64,000 nucleotides of DNA from Villigracilis sp024434165 (GTDB lineage: Bacteria; Chloroflexota; Anaerolineae; Anaerolineales; Villigracilaceae), in NCBI GenBank assembly GCA_030263665.1, contig SZPK01000008.1:62001-126000 (forward strand), in the 5' to 3' direction. The notes beneath the pieces are model-generated. The model was not told the DNA's origin. It was given only the letters and a program-made list of their open reading frames with translations, and ran no database searches. Below are positions 49,241-58,260 of the stretch, piece after piece (the first letter of the stretch is position 1; every line of letters starts with the position of its first letter). Both the position numbers and the translations under genes were made by a program.

Positions 49241-49298
49241 CGCGCCTCCGATTGTCTGGACAGATTTGTGGTCGGGAGGTATTTTACAACCGGATTGG

Positions 49299-49352
49299 GA
49301 AAGAAGAAAGAGGAAAGAATTCCCAATTACCCAATTACCAATCTCCCCCTCA
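49299..49352. repeat. Heptanucleotide-like repeat tract between xpt and maf
   Basis: GGGAAAG/AAGAAAG/AGGAAAG then CCCAATT/ACCCAAT/TACCAAT in near 7-nt register. Confidence 0.6.
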
Positions 49353-49383
49353 TTCCTCTTTAAGCCATGAAAAGGGACTGTGT

Positions 49384-49389
49384 TAGAAT
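49384..49389 (+). promoter_or_regulatory. -10 box for leaderless maf transcript
   Basis: TGTTAGAAT: extended -10 box with TAGAAT ending 7 nt before a GTG start at 49397; no ribosome site. Confidence 0.5.
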
Positions 49390-49396
49390 CTCGCGC

Positions 49397-50062
49397 GTGA
49401 ATTGTAAATTGATACTCGCGTCCAATTCGCCGCGCAGACGCCAACTCTTCGCGCTCGGCGGCTGGGATTTCGATGTCATCGCCGCGGATGTGGATGAGAC
49501 TCCGCTTCCAAACGAATCGCCGCGCGAGTACGTTCTCAGGCTGGCAAAAGCCAAAGCGCTGGCGGTTCAGCCCCGGGCGGAGTCTGATGCGGTCATCATC
49601 GGTTCGGATACCACCGTCGTGGATGGGAACGAAATCCTCGGCAAACCCGTTGATGAAGCGGACGCCGAACGCATGTTGAAGCAGCTGCGCGGGCGCACGC
49701 ATCAGGTCTACACGGGAATTGCCGCCTGCCGCGCGGGCGATTCCAAACTGACAACGGGGTTATCCATCACCGACGTGCCGATGCGGAATTATTCCGACGA
49801 GGAAATCGCCGCGTACATCCGAACCGGCGACCCGATGGACAAGGCGGGCGCGTATGCTATTCAACATGCAGGTTTTCAACCCGCCGCCTCGATGAGCGGC
49901 TGCTTCGCCAGCGTGATGGGATTGCCCCTGTGCCACATCCTGCGCGCGCTGCGGGAATTCGACATCGCACCCGCGGTGGACGTCCCTTCGGCGTGCCAGA
50001 CCTTTTTGAAATATCAATGCCCGGTTTCGTCTGCGATTTTGCTCGGCGAGCTTGTCTCTTGA
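49397..50062 (+). CDS. maf: Maf-family nucleoside triphosphate pyrophosphatase
   Basis: 221 residues. It hydrolyses dTTP/UTP or modified nucleotides. LILASNSPRRRQLFALGG is the family signature, followed by ADVDETP, IGSDTTVVDG and DKAGAYAIQ. The start is taken as GTG at 49397, where the -10 box immediately precedes it; an ATG at 49367 would lie upstream of the promoter. The C-terminal 25 residues exceed the usual length. Confidence 0.9.
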   Translation: MNCKLILASNSPRRRQLFALGGWDFDVIAADVDETPLPNESPREYVLRLAKAKALAVQPRAESDAVIIGSDTTVVDGNEILGKPVDEADAERMLKQLRGRTHQVYTGIAACRAGDSKLTTGLSITDVPMRNYSDEEIAAYIRTGDPMDKAGAYAIQHAGFQPAASMSGCFASVMGLPLCHILRALREFDIAPAVDVPSACQTFLKYQCPVSSAILLGELVS

Positions 50063-50072
50063 AAGGAAAGTA

Positions 50073-52301
50073 ATGAAGCCACTACGCCGGATTCAAATCC
50101 TCCTCTTGTTTCTGTTCGTTTCCGCCTGTTCCTCCAGCAGCGGCATTGCGGGAATCTTCGAGACGCCCACCCCCCTGCCCACGGCGCAGGCTGGCATCAC
50201 ACCCGCGCCCGACGCGCAGGCGGCAGTGACCGAATTTTTGGAGGCTCTGCAGCGGGACGATTTCGAGATCATGTACAACATGCTTTCGCAAACCAGCCGC
50301 GAGGGAATCACGCTCGAGGATTTTTCCAAACGCTGGAACAACGCCCTGAACGAAATGAGCGCATCGAGCCTCGACTTTGTGGTTTCGTCCTCGACCGTAA
50401 GCCCGCGCAACGCCGAAGTCGGATACAGCATCACGTACAAGACCACGCTGGCGGGCGACATTCAGCGCAATACCGTGATGCGGCTCGTGAACGAGGACAA
50501 CGCCTGGAAAGTGCAATGGGACGATGCGCTGATCCTGCCGGAACTGGCGGGCGGCAACGAATTGAAAATGGAATACAGCATCCCGGCGCGCGGCGACATC
50601 TACGACCGCGAAGGTCTGCCGGTTGCGACCCAGTCGAAGGCGCTGGCTTTCGGCGTTTCCACAGGCGAAATTGACCCGGATCTGCGCGGCACGTTGACCA
50701 CGGAACTGGGCCGCCTGTGCCGCATTGACCCGCTCGACATCGAAGATCAAATTGACGCTTCCGGTCCCGGCTGGTATCTGCCCATGTGCGAAGGCACGCG
50801 CGAAGATGCGCAGCGTTTGCTTTCCATCAATCCCGGCGGGCTGGTCATCAGTGAATACGAATCGCGTTACTACCACAAGGGCGGGCTTGCCCCCCAGGCG
50901 GTGGGATACACGCTGGCAATCTCGCCGGAACAATTGAATGAATACCGCCGCAAAGGCTACAGCGGCAGTGAGCGCATCGGGCAGGCAGGCATCGAGCAGT
51001 GGGCGGAGGATTACCTCGCCGGGAAGCACGGCGGTATTCTGCGCGTGGTCAGCCCCACCGGGCAGATTCTCTCCACGCTTGGGCAGAGCGCTCCCGAACC
51101 CGCCGATTCGGTCTACCTGACCATTGACAGCAACATGCAGAAATACGCGCAGGATGCCATTGCGTATTTCCGCGGGGCGGTGGTGGTGATGGAGGTGGAT
51201 ACGGGGCGCATCCTTGCGATGGCATCCGGTCCCAATTTCGACCCGAACTATTTCGAAGCCGAAAACCCGAACAACTCCGGTTTGGAAAACCTGATCAACG
51301 ACAGCCGCACCCCGCTGCTCAACCGCGCGTCGCAGGGACAGTATCCGCTCGGTTCGGTCTTCAAGATCATCACCATGGCGGCAGGCTTGGAAAGCGGCTT
51401 ATACCTGAAAGATTCTCCGTACGACTGTCAATATGAATTCACCGAACTGCCCGACCGCATCCTGTACGACTGGACGTACGAGTACTGCCAACAGGCAATT
51501 GCGCGCGGTGAAGCGTGCAACACGGTCACCACGCGCCCATGGGGGCTGCTCACCTTGCAGGAAGGGTTGATGCGTTCGTGCAACCCGTACTTCTGGCACA
51601 TCGGCAACGACCTCTACAGCAATTGGGATCGTCCCAATGACATCGCCAACATGGCGCGCGGGTTCGGGCTTGGCTCCCCGACCGGCATCGAGCAGATTCC
51701 CGAAGCCAGCGGTCAGATCCTCGATCCTCAAAGCCAGGTGGATGCCGTCAACCAGGCCATTGGGCAGGGCGATGTGCAGGTCACTCCGCTGCAGGTGGCG
51801 CGCTTCATCGCCGCCATCGCCAACGGCGGGACGTTGTATCGCCCCCAACTTGTGGAGAAGATTCAACCGGTGGACGGCGACCCCGTGCTCGTGTTCAAAC
51901 CGGAGGCGCAGGGCGTGCTGCCGGTGCGCGCCGAAAACCTGGATACCATCCGCGAAGCGATGTTCATGGTCACCGGTCCCGACGGCACTGCGCGCAGGGA
52001 CATCCGCGGCTTGCAGTTTTCGGTGGCGGGCAAAACCGGCACAGCGGAATCCGGCAGCGGTTTGCCGCACGCCTGGTTTGCAGGCTTTACGAACAATGAA
52101 GAAAATACCGGCCTGCCCGATATTGCCATTGTCGTGATCGTGGAAAACATCGGTCAGGGTTCCGAGTATGGCGTGCCGATCTTCCGCGCCATGGTGGAGA
52201 CGTATTACTACGGCAGCCCGCAGCGTCAGTTCTACGATTGGGGACAAATCGGGTATCCGCCGTACACGCCCACCCCGGCTGGCGGCGGCGTGGTTCCTTA
52301 G
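50073..52301 (+). CDS. Class B penicillin-binding lipoprotein (transpeptidase)
   Basis: 742 residues. Lipobox VSAC replaces the usual membrane anchor, followed by a Thr/Pro linker. An NTF2-like MecA-N domain (about 55-165), a dimerisation domain (170-330) and a transpeptidase domain follow. Active-site motifs: S428-V-F-K, S-C-N in MRSCNPYFW, and KTG in VAGKTGTAES. It cross-links peptidoglycan, and the MecA-N domain is also found in low-affinity PBP2a-type proteins. Start at 50073 follows AAAGGA. It lies 10 nt after maf. Confidence 0.9.
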   Translation: MKPLRRIQILLLFLFVSACSSSSGIAGIFETPTPLPTAQAGITPAPDAQAAVTEFLEALQRDDFEIMYNMLSQTSREGITLEDFSKRWNNALNEMSASSLDFVVSSSTVSPRNAEVGYSITYKTTLAGDIQRNTVMRLVNEDNAWKVQWDDALILPELAGGNELKMEYSIPARGDIYDREGLPVATQSKALAFGVSTGEIDPDLRGTLTTELGRLCRIDPLDIEDQIDASGPGWYLPMCEGTREDAQRLLSINPGGLVISEYESRYYHKGGLAPQAVGYTLAISPEQLNEYRRKGYSGSERIGQAGIEQWAEDYLAGKHGGILRVVSPTGQILSTLGQSAPEPADSVYLTIDSNMQKYAQDAIAYFRGAVVVMEVDTGRILAMASGPNFDPNYFEAENPNNSGLENLINDSRTPLLNRASQGQYPLGSVFKIITMAAGLESGLYLKDSPYDCQYEFTELPDRILYDWTYEYCQQAIARGEACNTVTTRPWGLLTLQEGLMRSCNPYFWHIGNDLYSNWDRPNDIANMARGFGLGSPTGIEQIPEASGQILDPQSQVDAVNQAIGQGDVQVTPLQVARFIAAIANGGTLYRPQLVEKIQPVDGDPVLVFKPEAQGVLPVRAENLDTIREAMFMVTGPDGTARRDIRGLQFSVAGKTGTAESGSGLPHAWFAGFTNNEENTGLPDIAIVVIVENIGQGSEYGVPIFRAMVETYYYGSPQRQFYDWGQIGYPPYTPTPAGGGVVP

Positions 52302-52375
52302 AGACGATGGACCGTAGATGGTGGACGGTAAATAAGCCATCGTCTACGGACTACGGTCTGCGGTCTATCGTCCAA
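52302..52375. repeat. Heptanucleotide repeat tract before rsgA
   Basis: GATGGAC, CGTAGAT, GGTGGAC then GGACTAC, GGTCTGC, GGTCTAT in 7-nt steps. It reaches the ATG of rsgA and leaves no ribosome site. Confidence 0.75.
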
Positions 52376-53284
52376 ATGACGACCCACTTCGCCAAACGCG
52401 GTCTCATCATCAAAGCCCAATCCGGTTTCTTCTGGGTGGAAACCGGGGAGGGCGTTGTTGTTTGTCAACTGCGCGGCAAACTCAAAAAGGGAAAAGCCAA
52501 AGGCGACATCGCCGCTTTGGGAGACCGGGTCGAAATTTCGGTGTTGGGAGACGGCACCGGCGTGATCGAAGCCGTCGAAGCGCGGAACAAAGCCATCGTC
52601 CGGCTCGACCCGCGCCCGCAGGGCGAATATCAACAGGTGCTGCTGGCGAATCCAGACCAGGCGGTCTTCGTCTTCGCGTGCGCCAATCCAGCCCCAAGGC
52701 TGAAAATGCTCGACCGCTTCCTCGTCATCGCAGAGAAACAGAAAATCCCCGCCGTGATCGTCGCCAATAAAATTGACCTCGTGGACGACCCCCAAAAAAT
52801 CTTCGGACTGTACGAGCCGCTCGGCTACCGCACGATTTACACGTCCATCGTCACCGGCGCAGGCTTGGATGAATTGAAGACGCAGCTGCAGGGAAAGGTC
52901 AGCGCGCTGGCGGGACCCAGCGGCGTGGGCAAATCCAGTTTGTTGAACGCGCTTCAACCCGGACTTGGGCTGGCGGTGAACGAAGTGAGCGCGGCGGTGA
53001 ACAAGGGGCGGCACACCACGGTCACGCGCCAGATGTTCGCGCTCGACGGCGGCGGATACGTGGCAGATACGCCCGGCTGGAAATCGCTCGCGTTGTGGGA
53101 TACCGAACCCGAAGAGATGGATGCCTACTTCCCCGAATTGCGCGACCTCGTGGCGAAATGCCAGTTCAGCGATTGCACGCATCGTCATGAACCGGGCTGC
53201 GCCGTCCTCGCGGCATTGAAGGAAGGCAGGATTCACCCGGAGCGGTATGAGTCGTATGTAAGACTGAGAACGGGAAAAGAATAA
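52376..53284 (+). CDS. rsgA: Ribosome small-subunit-dependent GTPase RsgA
   Basis: 302 residues. It helps the late assembly of the 30S subunit. N-terminal OB fold, then a circularly permuted GTPase order: NKID (IVANKIDLV), P-loop GPSGVGKSSLLN, switch DTPGW. A C-terminal zinc site is given by CQFSDCTHRHEPGC. Start at 52376 (MTTHFAKRGLI) directly follows a heptad repeat tract, so translation is either coupled to the upstream gene or starts without a standard ribosome site. Confidence 0.94.
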   Translation: MTTHFAKRGLIIKAQSGFFWVETGEGVVVCQLRGKLKKGKAKGDIAALGDRVEISVLGDGTGVIEAVEARNKAIVRLDPRPQGEYQQVLLANPDQAVFVFACANPAPRLKMLDRFLVIAEKQKIPAVIVANKIDLVDDPQKIFGLYEPLGYRTIYTSIVTGAGLDELKTQLQGKVSALAGPSGVGKSSLLNALQPGLGLAVNEVSAAVNKGRHTTVTRQMFALDGGGYVADTPGWKSLALWDTEPEEMDAYFPELRDLVAKCQFSDCTHRHEPGCAVLAALKEGRIHPERYESYVRLRTGKE

Positions 53285-53295
53285 TTCACTCACCT

Positions 53296-53373
53296 TATGC
53301 TCGCTCCCGCCGCCGAGGACTGCGGCGGGGATGCCGCCTTGAGCAAGGTAAAAAGTGACTTTTGCAAGAAGTC
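53296..53373. repeat. Family A palindromic element, partial
   Basis: CCGCCGCCGAGGACTGCGGC palindromic core, GCCGCCTTGAGCA and right end CAAGAAGTC as at 27645 and 61012. Left inverted end missing. Confidence 0.7.
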
Positions 53374-53374
53374 G

Positions 53375-53518
53375 AATTTAACCCGAGTTGCTGCCTTGGT
53401 TTCAAGAGGCTTCCCTCATCCCAAACAAGGTTATATCTTCTGGGATGACTTCCCCCTCTCCCGATGGGAGAGGGCAAACCTAGAAAATCTATTGGAAGGT
53501 GGCAACTTGAGTTAATTT
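53375..53518. mobile_element. MITE-like element, family G, containing a family H palindrome
   Basis: 144 bp with 23-bp terminal inverted repeats matching at about 18 positions (left begins AATTTAACCCGAGTTGC, right ends GCAACTTGAGTTAATTT). The internal CCCTCTCCCGATGGGAGAGGG split 10+11 is the H palindrome. A truncated copy lies at 41229. Confidence 0.75.
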
Positions 53519-53610
53519 ACGATTGGCGATTGACGATGCCGCCGCCTTGCCCGATACAAGTTTTTGGTTTACGATGGCGCCAATCACTGATCGCTGACAA
53601 CTGACAACCA

Positions 53611-54618
53611 ATGACTGACAACTGGAACATCCTCGGACATGAATGGGCGGTGGATATGCTCCGCCGGCACGTGGCGCGCGGTGAGACCCGCCATGCGTAT
53701 CTTTTTTGCGGACCTCCGGGGCTGGGACGGCGCACCCTGGCTTTGCGCCTCGCCCAAGCCTTGAACTGCGAACGTCCGCTCGCGGCGGGAGAACCCTGCC
53801 GCCTTTGCCGTTCCTGCAAGCAGATCGAAACCATGCAGCACCCCGATTTGAGCGTGATCCAGGCGGTGGATGAGAACGGCGGCGCAAAAGAAGGCGGGAC
53901 TTTGCGCGTGGACCAGGTGCGCGAAGTGCAGCGCACGTTGAACCTCAAGCCGTATCAATCGCCGTACCGCACGGCGTTGTTCCTGCGTTTTCAGGAAGCC
54001 AACGACAACGCCGCCAATGCCCTGCTCAAAACATTGGAAGAAGCGCCCGCGCACGCAGTCCTGCTGTTGACGGCCGACAACCCCGAACAACTCCTGCCCA
54101 CCATCGTCTCGCGCTGCGAAATTTTACGGCTGCGCCCCCTGCCCATCGAAGCCGTCAGCGCGGATTTGATCCAGCGCGGCGTGGAGGAAGACCGCGCCCG
54201 TCTGCTCGCCCACATCTCAGGGGGGCGTCCTGGCTTTGCGCGCCGGCTCGCGGAAGACCTCACCCTGCTCGAAAAACGCGAGGAACGCCTCAACGACCTG
54301 CAAACCCTCCTGCCCGCGCCGCGCGTGGAGAAATTCTCCTACGCCGAAAAACTCGCCAAAGACAGGGATACCATGCGCCGGACGATCCTGGTCTGGCTCT
54401 CCTACTGGCGCGACGTGCTCCTGCGCGTGGCAGGCGCGGAGACCCCGCTCGTCAATATAGACCGCAACATGGAAATCGAGTTTCTAGCCGGGCGGCTGGA
54501 TTTATCCTCCGCCAGAAAAGTCGTCAGCGACCACGAGTCCGCGCTGGAGAAGATGGAGCGCAACGTCAATTCGAGATTGCTGGCGGAAGTACTGTTGTTG
54601 GATTTGCCCCGGATGTAG
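53611..54618 (+). CDS. holB: DNA polymerase III subunit delta'
   Basis: 335 residues of the clamp loader. AAA+ fold with HAYLFCGPPGLGRRTLALRLAQAL, where the P-loop lysine is replaced by arginine (GLGRRT), consistent with the non-hydrolysing role of delta'. Zinc site C-x8-C-x2-C-x2-C type (CRLCRSC). SRC motif in TIVSRCEILRL. The ATG and next codons (ACTGACAACTGG) are part of a heptad repeat tract (53580-53625) with units ACTGACA and ACTGACA. Confidence 0.9.
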   Translation: MTDNWNILGHEWAVDMLRRHVARGETRHAYLFCGPPGLGRRTLALRLAQALNCERPLAAGEPCRLCRSCKQIETMQHPDLSVIQAVDENGGAKEGGTLRVDQVREVQRTLNLKPYQSPYRTALFLRFQEANDNAANALLKTLEEAPAHAVLLLTADNPEQLLPTIVSRCEILRLRPLPIEAVSADLIQRGVEEDRARLLAHISGGRPGFARRLAEDLTLLEKREERLNDLQTLLPAPRVEKFSYAEKLAKDRDTMRRTILVWLSYWRDVLLRVAGAETPLVNIDRNMEIEFLAGRLDLSSARKVVSDHESALEKMERNVNSRLLAEVLLLDLPRM

Positions 54619-54650
54619 TGACGAATTAAGTCGTCACTACCTGTTACCTG

Positions 54651-55367
54651 TCATCTTCCAGGCGTGAACTCGATCAACACCACTTCCTCGCCGGTGACGC
54701 GGTTGACCTCCCTGATCAAGCCGACGCCGGCGGCATAGAATTTCTCCTCCTGCAAATCGGGGTCAATGGCGGAGAAATCATACGTCTTGACCACGTTCGT
54801 AAATGTACCGAACGGGACGGTCACGGATTCAGCCGCGCTCAACACCTGTCCTTTGTCCTCGGCTTCACCGGCGTAGTATTCCTGGTAATACTCCTCGTTC
54901 ACATGAGCGGACGGCTGCGCCCACATCATCACGCCCGGCAGCGCGCCGTCTTTGCCCCACTCCCACGACCCGGCATGATCCACAAGCACGCCGTTCTCGT
55001 AGTTATCCACCTCCTCGCCGAGATACCAAACGCTGCCCGCCTTATCCTGCGCGTACCAGTCGTAGGTCTCCTCCACGAGTTGACCTTCCACATACACAAC
55101 GTCATGTACGATGGTTGCAGCAACGCCGTTCACATCGCGCGTCTCCGCCAACACCTCGATCTCATTGCGTTCCACCGTCCCATCCTCCAGCCGCGCTTCG
55201 TAGACCCACTTCGAGCCGGGGATGAAAGGCAGGTAGGGATTGTCAATGCGGGGGACAAAATCGGCGGCGGTAAGGTTGACGGTGTAGTCATCGCCGCCGG
55301 GCGCGCCGGCGCAAGCCGCCAGCCATACGGACATGATCACAAGGACGAACAGAAGGTTCCGTTTCAT
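54651..55367 (-). CDS. Lipoprotein of unknown function
   Basis: 238 residues. Signal peptide with lipobox WLAAC, then a compact domain with RIDNPYLPFIPGSKWVYEARLEDGTVERNEI. The pattern WYAQDKAGSVWYLGEEVDNYENG recurs in surface lipoproteins of soil and sludge bacteria. No enzyme motif. It lies downstream of a two-component system on the same strand, and a TCTTAG half-site (55413-55418) in front of it suggests control by that system. Confidence 0.78.
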   Translation of the reverse strand: MKRNLLFVLVIMSVWLAACAGAPGGDDYTVNLTAADFVPRIDNPYLPFIPGSKWVYEARLEDGTVERNEIEVLAETRDVNGVAATIVHDVVYVEGQLVEETYDWYAQDKAGSVWYLGEEVDNYENGVLVDHAGSWEWGKDGALPGVMMWAQPSAHVNEEYYQEYYAGEAEDKGQVLSAAESVTVPFGTFTNVVKTYDFSAIDPDLQEEKFYAAGVGLIREVNRVTGEEVVLIEFTPGR

Positions 55368-55480
55368 GGTTACTCTCCTTTTTATTTTCTAATTCCATTC
55401 TAAAAAGAAGGTCTAAGAAAACGGTAATAACCGGCTGTGAACTTTCTTATTCTGATCAGCCAAAATCGCCCGGCAAACTT

Positions 55481-56911
55481 TTATTGCCCATGCCGGGGGC
55501 TGAGTCTTTGAACATGAGGTTGTGAGTTTTCCCGGACGGGCAAAAATATCGTGAACGCCGCCCCCCGCCCCGGTTCGCTGTGTGCGGTGATCTCCCCGCC
55601 ATGCAGGCGGACGATCTCATGCGCAATCGCCAGCCCCAGCCCGCTCCCGCCCGACTGGCTCGAACGGGCTTTATCTGCGCGATAAAAACGTTCGAACAAA
55701 TGCGGAAGATGTTCAGATGAAATACCCGCGCCGCTGTTGTACACCTCAACCCGGACTCCGCCCGCTTCTTTCCCAGCCGAAACCTGCACCTCACCATCGG
55801 CAGGCGTGTATCTGACGGCGTTCTCCAGTAAATTCATAAAGAGGCGGATTAACAAATCGTGATCCCCGCGCACGGACAACCCATCTGCGACCTGCGCGGA
55901 AATCCTGAGACTCTTTTCATCGGCAAGCGGCTGGAATTGTTCGAGCAGCACGCCCAGCAGTCCGGTCAAATCCACATCCGCCGGTTTGAGATCAACCCGG
56001 TTCTGGTCGGAGCGTGAGAGGAACAACAGCGCATTGCTCAGGCGAATCAACCGTTCCACTTGAGCCAGGAGTTCGCGCAGTTTGTTTTCATATTCGGCGG
56101 GACTCCGTACGCGGTTCAACGCGACTTCGATCTGTCCCTTGAGGACGGTCAGCGGCGTCCGCAGTTCGTGCGCGGCATCGGAGGTGAAGCGGCGTTCCCG
56201 CTCAAAGGAATCCTGCAAACGCGCCAGCATCCGGTCGAAGGTCTGCGCGAGTCTGCCCACCTCGTCCATTGCGCCGCGATAATGAATCCGCTTCGAGAGG
56301 TCTTGCAGGTGAATGCCCTGCGCGGTGTCCGTGATCTGCTCCACCGGGCTCAGCGCGCGGTTCGCCAGAAAATAACCACCCGCGCCCGCAAAGAGGAGCA
56401 TCAACGGAATGCCGAACAGCAGCTGGCTGGTCAGGTCGTCCAGGGTTTTATCAAGCGTTTCAAGCGATTGCGCCGCCTCCAGCCAGCCGATCACCTGACC
56501 GGTCGAATCCAGGACCGGCTGCCGGAAGATGCGCCAATCGGGCATCTCCCCGGAACCTGTCAGCGTGGAAAAGCCCACGATGGGCGCGCCCCATTCCGGT
56601 CCAGATTGAAGCGCGCCGTAGGAATCCCAGGTCTCGCCCTGGTTGGAAACGAGCCGCATGGCGAAGTCCGAGGGTTCCCATTGCGGGTTGATGTGATCGA
56701 ACGTGAGTTTGCCGGTTTCCTTGTAATCTTCCTCGTCCAGCGCGGCAATGGTTTTCACGGCTGTAATCTGGAGCGACCTGTCCATGGAGTTTCGCAGGTT
56801 GTTTTCAAATCGAAGGAGCAAATAAACCGAAAGCGCCGTGAAGGTGATGCCCATCAGAAGCACATACCAGAGGGTCAAGCGCACGCGGATCGGGATGCGG
56901 AGATCATTCAT
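55481..56911 (-). CDS. Membrane sensor histidine kinase (HAMP, OmpR/EnvZ type)
   Basis: 476 residues. Two membrane segments (about 13-33 and 160-180) enclose an external sensor domain; a HAMP follows near 182-235. His248 in SDAAHELRTPLTVLKGQ is the phospho-acceptor, and N, G1, F and G2 boxes (NLLENAVRYTP, SSQSGGSGLGLAIAHEIV) follow. Start at 56911 overlaps the regulator stop; an ATG at 56920 is also possible. It phosphorylates the neighbouring response regulator. Confidence 0.93.
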   Translation of the reverse strand: MNDLRIPIRVRLTLWYVLLMGITFTALSVYLLLRFENNLRNSMDRSLQITAVKTIAALDEEDYKETGKLTFDHINPQWEPSDFAMRLVSNQGETWDSYGALQSGPEWGAPIVGFSTLTGSGEMPDWRIFRQPVLDSTGQVIGWLEAAQSLETLDKTLDDLTSQLLFGIPLMLLFAGAGGYFLANRALSPVEQITDTAQGIHLQDLSKRIHYRGAMDEVGRLAQTFDRMLARLQDSFERERRFTSDAAHELRTPLTVLKGQIEVALNRVRSPAEYENKLRELLAQVERLIRLSNALLFLSRSDQNRVDLKPADVDLTGLLGVLLEQFQPLADEKSLRISAQVADGLSVRGDHDLLIRLFMNLLENAVRYTPADGEVQVSAGKEAGGVRVEVYNSGAGISSEHLPHLFERFYRADKARSSQSGGSGLGLAIAHEIVRLHGGEITAHSEPGRGAAFTIFLPVRENSQPHVQRLSPRHGQ

Positions 56912-57587
56912 CGCGCGCATCCCCGCTCAGGCGGAAACCCACGCCGCGCACCGTTTGAATGAGCGGCGGGTCAGCCTCCCGGTCCAGTTTGCGGCGCAGG
57001 TAGCCGATGTATACATCCACCACGTTGGTATCGCTGTAATAATCGAAATCCCAAACATGCTCCAAGATCTGCGTGCGCGAGAGGACCTGGTTGGGGTGAC
57101 GAAGCAGAAATTCAAGCAGGGCAAATTCGCGCGGGCTTAACTCCACCAGCCTCCCGCCGCGCCGCACTTCGCGTTTCGCCGCATCCATTTCGAGATCGCC
57201 CATTTGAAGGATTCCGTTCGTTTGCAGGGGAGGACGCCGCAGCAACGCGCGGATGCGCGCCAGCAATTCGGGAAACGCAAACGGCTTGACGAGGTAATCG
57301 TCCGCGCCCACATCCAGCCCGCGCACGCGGTCGTCCACGCCGTCACGCGCGGTTAACAGCAGCACAGGCGATTTGACCCGCCTGGAGCGCACCTCCCGCA
57401 GCAGTTCGAGACCGTTCATTTTCGGAAGCATGATGTCGAGCACGATCGCGTCGTATTCACAGGCAAGCGCATATTCCAGCCCGTCTGCGCCGTCGCGCGC
57501 CACATCCACCACATAGCCGGATTCTTTCAAGCCCTGTTCCAAAAAACCGGCAACGCCCGGCTCATCCTCAACGACCAAAATCCGCAT
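56904..57587 (-). CDS. OmpR-family response regulator
   Basis: 227 residues. Receiver domain with D51 in LDIMLPKMNG, and a winged-helix DNA-binding domain with SPREFALLEFLLRHPNQVLSRTQILEHVW. Start at 57587 follows GGAGG by 7 nt. It overlaps the kinase gene. Direct repeats CTAAGA with 11-bp spacing upstream (57629-57645) fit autoregulation by a PhoB-like tandem dimer. Confidence 0.93.
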   Translation of the reverse strand: MRILVVEDEPGVAGFLEQGLKESGYVVDVARDGADGLEYALACEYDAIVLDIMLPKMNGLELLREVRSRRVKSPVLLLTARDGVDDRVRGLDVGADDYLVKPFAFPELLARIRALLRRPPLQTNGILQMGDLEMDAAKREVRRGGRLVELSPREFALLEFLLRHPNQVLSRTQILEHVWDFDYYSDTNVVDVYIGYLRRKLDREADPPLIQTVRGVGFRLSGDARDE

Positions 57588-57628
57588 GGCTGCGCCTCCA
57601 TATCGCAAATCCATTATTACATGAGACT

Positions 57629-57645
57629 CTAAGAAAGCGCTAAGA
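57629..57645. promoter_or_regulatory. Direct-repeat site, probable response-regulator box
   Basis: CTAAGA at 57629 and 57640, start-to-start 11 bp, one helical turn. On the minus strand (gene direction) this reads TCTTAG-N5-TCTTAG, about 42 bp before the regulator ATG. Confidence 0.5.
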
Positions 57646-57734
57646 CCAGGTGCGCCATGGCGTGCCTTTCATGGTTTTGCATACGCTCCCTTTCATTGCC
57701 CAAGCCGCCGCCAGGAGCGTTGATCACCGTTCAC

Positions 57735-57752
57735 GTGAATGAAGTCATTCAC
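57735..57752. promoter_or_regulatory. Palindrome in the gap before the GlsB-like gene
   Basis: GTGAATGAAGTCATTCAC is a perfect 8+2+8 inverted repeat, typical of a dimeric regulator site. The gap 57588-57984 also has a fragment of the CCCAAGCCGCCG repeat seen at 60979 and a single CTAAGA at 57773. No other gene is seen. Confidence 0.4.
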
Positions 57753-57984
57753 CTCCAACTTTTCATTTTTTTCTAAGAAGAACCCTTTCGTATTTTCATG
57801 CCCTCTTAATTTTAGCGGGTACTTTTTTCCCAGTGATTCCATCTTTTGCCCGTGCTAGACTTTTTAACGAGTGATGAAAAGAAAAGGATGGGCAAAAAGC
57901 CTCTTGCGGTGAAATCTTTTGGCAAGCCCATGAAAAAAGTCACTCCCGTTTTTGGAAGACCTGTACAAACGAAAGGAGCCTGAC

Positions 57985-58239
57985 ATGACTTTAGAATCTT
58001 TGATTGTGTGGGTCATTGTTGGGGGTATTGCAGGGACGGTTGCCGATTGGCTGGTCAGCGGAGTCCGCCTGGGGTGTTTTGGGACCGTGATCGTCGGCAT
58101 CATCGGAGCGTTCGTTGGCGCATGGCTGCTCGGGCTGTTGAACGTGTCCATCGGCAGCGGCATTGTCAACGACATCATCACAGCGTCCATTGGTGCGGTG
58201 GTTCTGCTATTGGGCATCCGGCTGCTTCGCAGACGGTAA
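57985..58239 (+). CDS. GlsB/YeaQ/YmgE-family small membrane protein
   Basis: 84 residues with three membrane segments and many glycines (WVIVGGIAGTVADWLVSG, IVGIIGAFVGAWLLG). The family is often called transglycosylase-associated and is stress-induced in enterobacteria; its function is unknown. Start at 57985 follows AAAGGAG. It is single-gene, ended by a perfect palindromic terminator. Confidence 0.85.
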   Translation: MTLESLIVWVIVGGIAGTVADWLVSGVRLGCFGTVIVGIIGAFVGAWLLGLLNVSIGSGIVNDIITASIGAVVLLLGIRLLRRR

Positions 58240-58260
58240 GCCATCGCCGCCAATCCCGTA

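Noticed and set aside
49241..49396. Purine riboswitch before xpt
   Set aside because: The likely leader is about 35 nt and no conserved purine-aptamer core is present.
48668..49702. Extended 344-codon version of the Xpt frame
   Set aside because: The extra N-terminus is antisense to maf; the Xpt start with a ribosome site is at 49240.
53611..53780. HolB as a defective or truncated clamp loader because the P-loop lysine is arginine
   Set aside because: Delta' subunits commonly lack a working ATP site; the gene is full length.
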